This document shows, piece after piece, positions 5,016-6,317 of a stretch of 6,317 nucleotides of DNA (its first letter is position 1; every line of letters begins with the position of its first letter). The notes below the pieces were generated by a model that worked only from the letters and a program-made list of their open reading frames with translations, was not told the DNA's origin and did no database searches. This DNA comes from Desulfurobacterium sp. GTDB taxonomy: Bacteria > Aquificota > Aquificia > Desulfurobacteriales > Desulfurobacteriaceae. A program made the translations under genes and the position numbers. The stretch covers positions 1 through 6,317 of the forward strand of contig QNYI01000106.1 in assembly GCA_003978805.1 (NCBI GenBank). Reading direction: 5' to 3'.

Positions 5016-6317
5016 ATGATTGAAATAGAACTCCCAGACGGTAGTAAACTTGTGTTTGAGGATGAAACAAACGTTAAGGAGATAGCCAGTAGGATAGCTA
5101 AGAGCCTTGAGAAAAACGCAGTTGGAGCTCTCTTTAACGGGGAGATAATAGACCTTCACACGCCGATTGTAGAGAGCGGGAAGATAAGAATTTTAACGCC
5201 GAAAGACAAAGAGTCGTTGGAAATCTTAAGGCACAGTGCTGCTCACATCTTGGCCAAAGCAGTGAAGAACGTATACGGACACGATAAAGTAAAGCTCGGA
5301 ATAGGTCCGGCGACTGAAGAAGGTTTCTACTACGACTTTGACCTTCCCGTCTCCATCTCCGAGGAGGACTTAGAGAGGATTGAGAAGGAGATGGAGAGAA
5401 TCGTAAAGGCAAAAGAGCCCTTTAGGAGGGAGAAGGTAACGAGGGAAAAGGCTAAGGAGCTCTTTAAGGACGACCCTTACAAGCTGGAGCTCCTTGAGTC
5501 CATCCCTGAAGGTGAAGAGATAACTATCTACTGGCTCGGCGAGGACTTCTTTGACCTGTGTAAAGGTCCCCACGTTGAACATGCGGGAATGGTGAAGGCC
5601 TTTAAGCTCCTCTCGGTTGCTGGTGCTTACTGGAGGGGAGACTCAAGGAACAAGATGCTCCAGAGGGTTTACGGAACGGCCTTCTGGAAGAAGAAAGAGC
5701 TTGATGAGTACCTTCACAGGCTTGAGGAGGCCAAAAAGAGAGACCACAGGGTTCTCGGTAAACAGCTTGACCTCTTCAGCATTTATGAAGAGGCCGGACC
5801 GGGACTCGTCTTCTGGCATCCAAACGGTGCAATCATAAGGCAGGAGATAGAGAAGTGGGTTGAAGAGGAGCATAAAAAGAGGGGATACCAGAGGATATAC
5901 ACACCCCACATAATGAAGGCAGACCTCTGGAAAACGTCCGGCCACTATAGCTTTTACAGGGAAAACATGTTCTTCGTTCCCGTTGTAGAGCACGATGAGG
6001 AAGAGAGGCTGGGGAACGACGAGGTTCCTCTTACGAAAGAGGAGGTAGAGAAGGCTCACTGGTATGCCGTAAAACCTATGAACTGTCCCGGACACATCCT
6101 CATATACAAGTCCCAAGTTAGAAGTTACAGGGATTTACCGATAAGGTTCTTTGAGTTTGGAACTGTCTACAGGTACGAAAAGAGCGGTTCCCTCCACGGC
6201 CTCTTAAGGGTGAGGGGCTTTACTCAGGACGACGGTCATATATTTTGCCGTCCAGACCAGCTGAAGGAAGAGATTCAGGGAGTTCTTGACTACGTTATGG
6301 AGCTCCTTTCCACCTTC
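5016..6317 (+). CDS. thrS: Threonyl-tRNA synthetase, N-terminal 434 residues (cut by window edge)
   Basis: Charges tRNA-Thr and edits mischarged serine (class II synthetase, cytoplasm). My translation gives 434 codons with no stop before the edge. Residues 1-62 form a TGS domain. The N2 editing domain follows, with His73 and His77 (HSAAH) and Cys182 and His186 (CKGPH), at the same numbers as the E. coli editing residues. Motif 1 lies around IYTPHIMKADLWKTSGH (294-310). Zinc ligands Cys357 (KPMNCPGH) and His408 (QDDGHIF) match E. coli Cys334 and His385. Motif 2 is FFEFGTVYRYEKSGSLHGL (378-396), ending near RVRGFTQDDGH. The third Zn histidine, motif 3 and the anticodon-binding domain lie beyond the window. 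An insertion of about 22 residues relative to E. coli (around 321-350) separates motif 1 from Cys357. The ATG is the only sensible start for a full TGS domain. It lies 39 nt after the ftsI stop, so read-through from ftsI is likely. Confidence 0.97.
   Translation, partial: MIEIELPDGSKLVFEDETNVKEIASRIAKSLEKNAVGALFNGEIIDLHTPIVESGKIRILTPKDKESLEILRHSAAHILAKAVKNVYGHDKVKLGIGPATEEGFYYDFDLPVSISEEDLERIEKEMERIVKAKEPFRREKVTREKAKELFKDDPYKLELLESIPEGEEITIYWLGEDFFDLCKGPHVEHAGMVKAFKLLSVAGAYWRGDSRNKMLQRVYGTAFWKKKELDEYLHRLEEAKKRDHRVLGKQLDLFSIYEEAGPGLVFWHPNGAIIRQEIEKWVEEEHKKRGYQRIYTPHIMKADLWKTSGHYSFYRENMFFVPVVEHDEEERLGNDEVPLTKEEVEKAHWYAVKPMNCPGHILIYKSQVRSYRDLPIRFFEFGTVYRYEKSGSLHGLLRVRGFTQDDGHIFCRPDQLKEEIQGVLDYVMELLSTF

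Noticed and set aside
5643..6116. Open frame of 157 codons on the minus strand inside thrS
   Set aside because: Antisense to a conserved synthetase. The hydrophobic look comes from reading Glu/Lys-rich codons backwards.

Overview
This window looks like housekeeping DNA from a thermophilic, probably Gram-negative bacterium. Arginine is written mostly AGG/AGA and isoleucine often ATA. The proteins are rich in Lys, Glu, Arg and Val, genes are packed tightly, and the one tRNA has fully paired, GC-rich stems. The proteins and the scattered gene order suggest Aquificota, perhaps the Desulfurobacterium/Thermovibrio group. That placement is an impression from codon and protein style and was not tested by any search.

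Layout. Positions 1-1091 (minus strand) hold a two-gene unit. purC (SAICAR synthetase) is followed with no gap by trpS (tryptophanyl-tRNA synthetase), which is cut by the left edge. Positions 1092-1190 hold a short divergent promoter region in which two TATAAT boxes form the arms of an inverted repeat. Positions 1191-2579 (plus) hold purF, the glutamine-dependent first enzyme of purine synthesis, of the Fe-S, propeptide-processed type. Positions 2580-2656 (minus) hold tRNA-Arg(CCG) with an encoded CCA whose last base touches the purF stop codon. Positions 2692-4976 (plus) hold a cell-division pair: a small FtsL-like membrane coiled-coil protein and a class B penicillin-binding protein (FtsI/PBP3 type), overlapping by ATGA. 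Positions 5016-6317 (plus) hold the first 434 codons of thrS (threonyl-tRNA synthetase), cut by the right edge.

How the parts relate. purC and purF serve de novo purine synthesis and share one control region, so they may be co-regulated or compete for RNA polymerase. trpS and thrS supply translation. ftsL and ftsI would work together in septal peptidoglycan synthesis. I see no strong intrinsic terminator on the plus strand between purF and thrS, so purF, ftsL, ftsI and thrS may be at least partly co-transcribed. Such a transcript would run antisense through the tRNA gene.

I found no mobile element, CRISPR array, toxin-antitoxin pair, defence cassette or clearly novel system. The points worth a second look are small-scale: the divergent promoter symmetry, the tRNA/purF/ftsL arrangement, an insertion in ThrRS, an N-terminal extension in TrpRS, a cysteine cluster at the FtsI C-terminus and the odd thrS ribosome-binding region. 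No stretch longer than about 110 bases lacks a protein gene.
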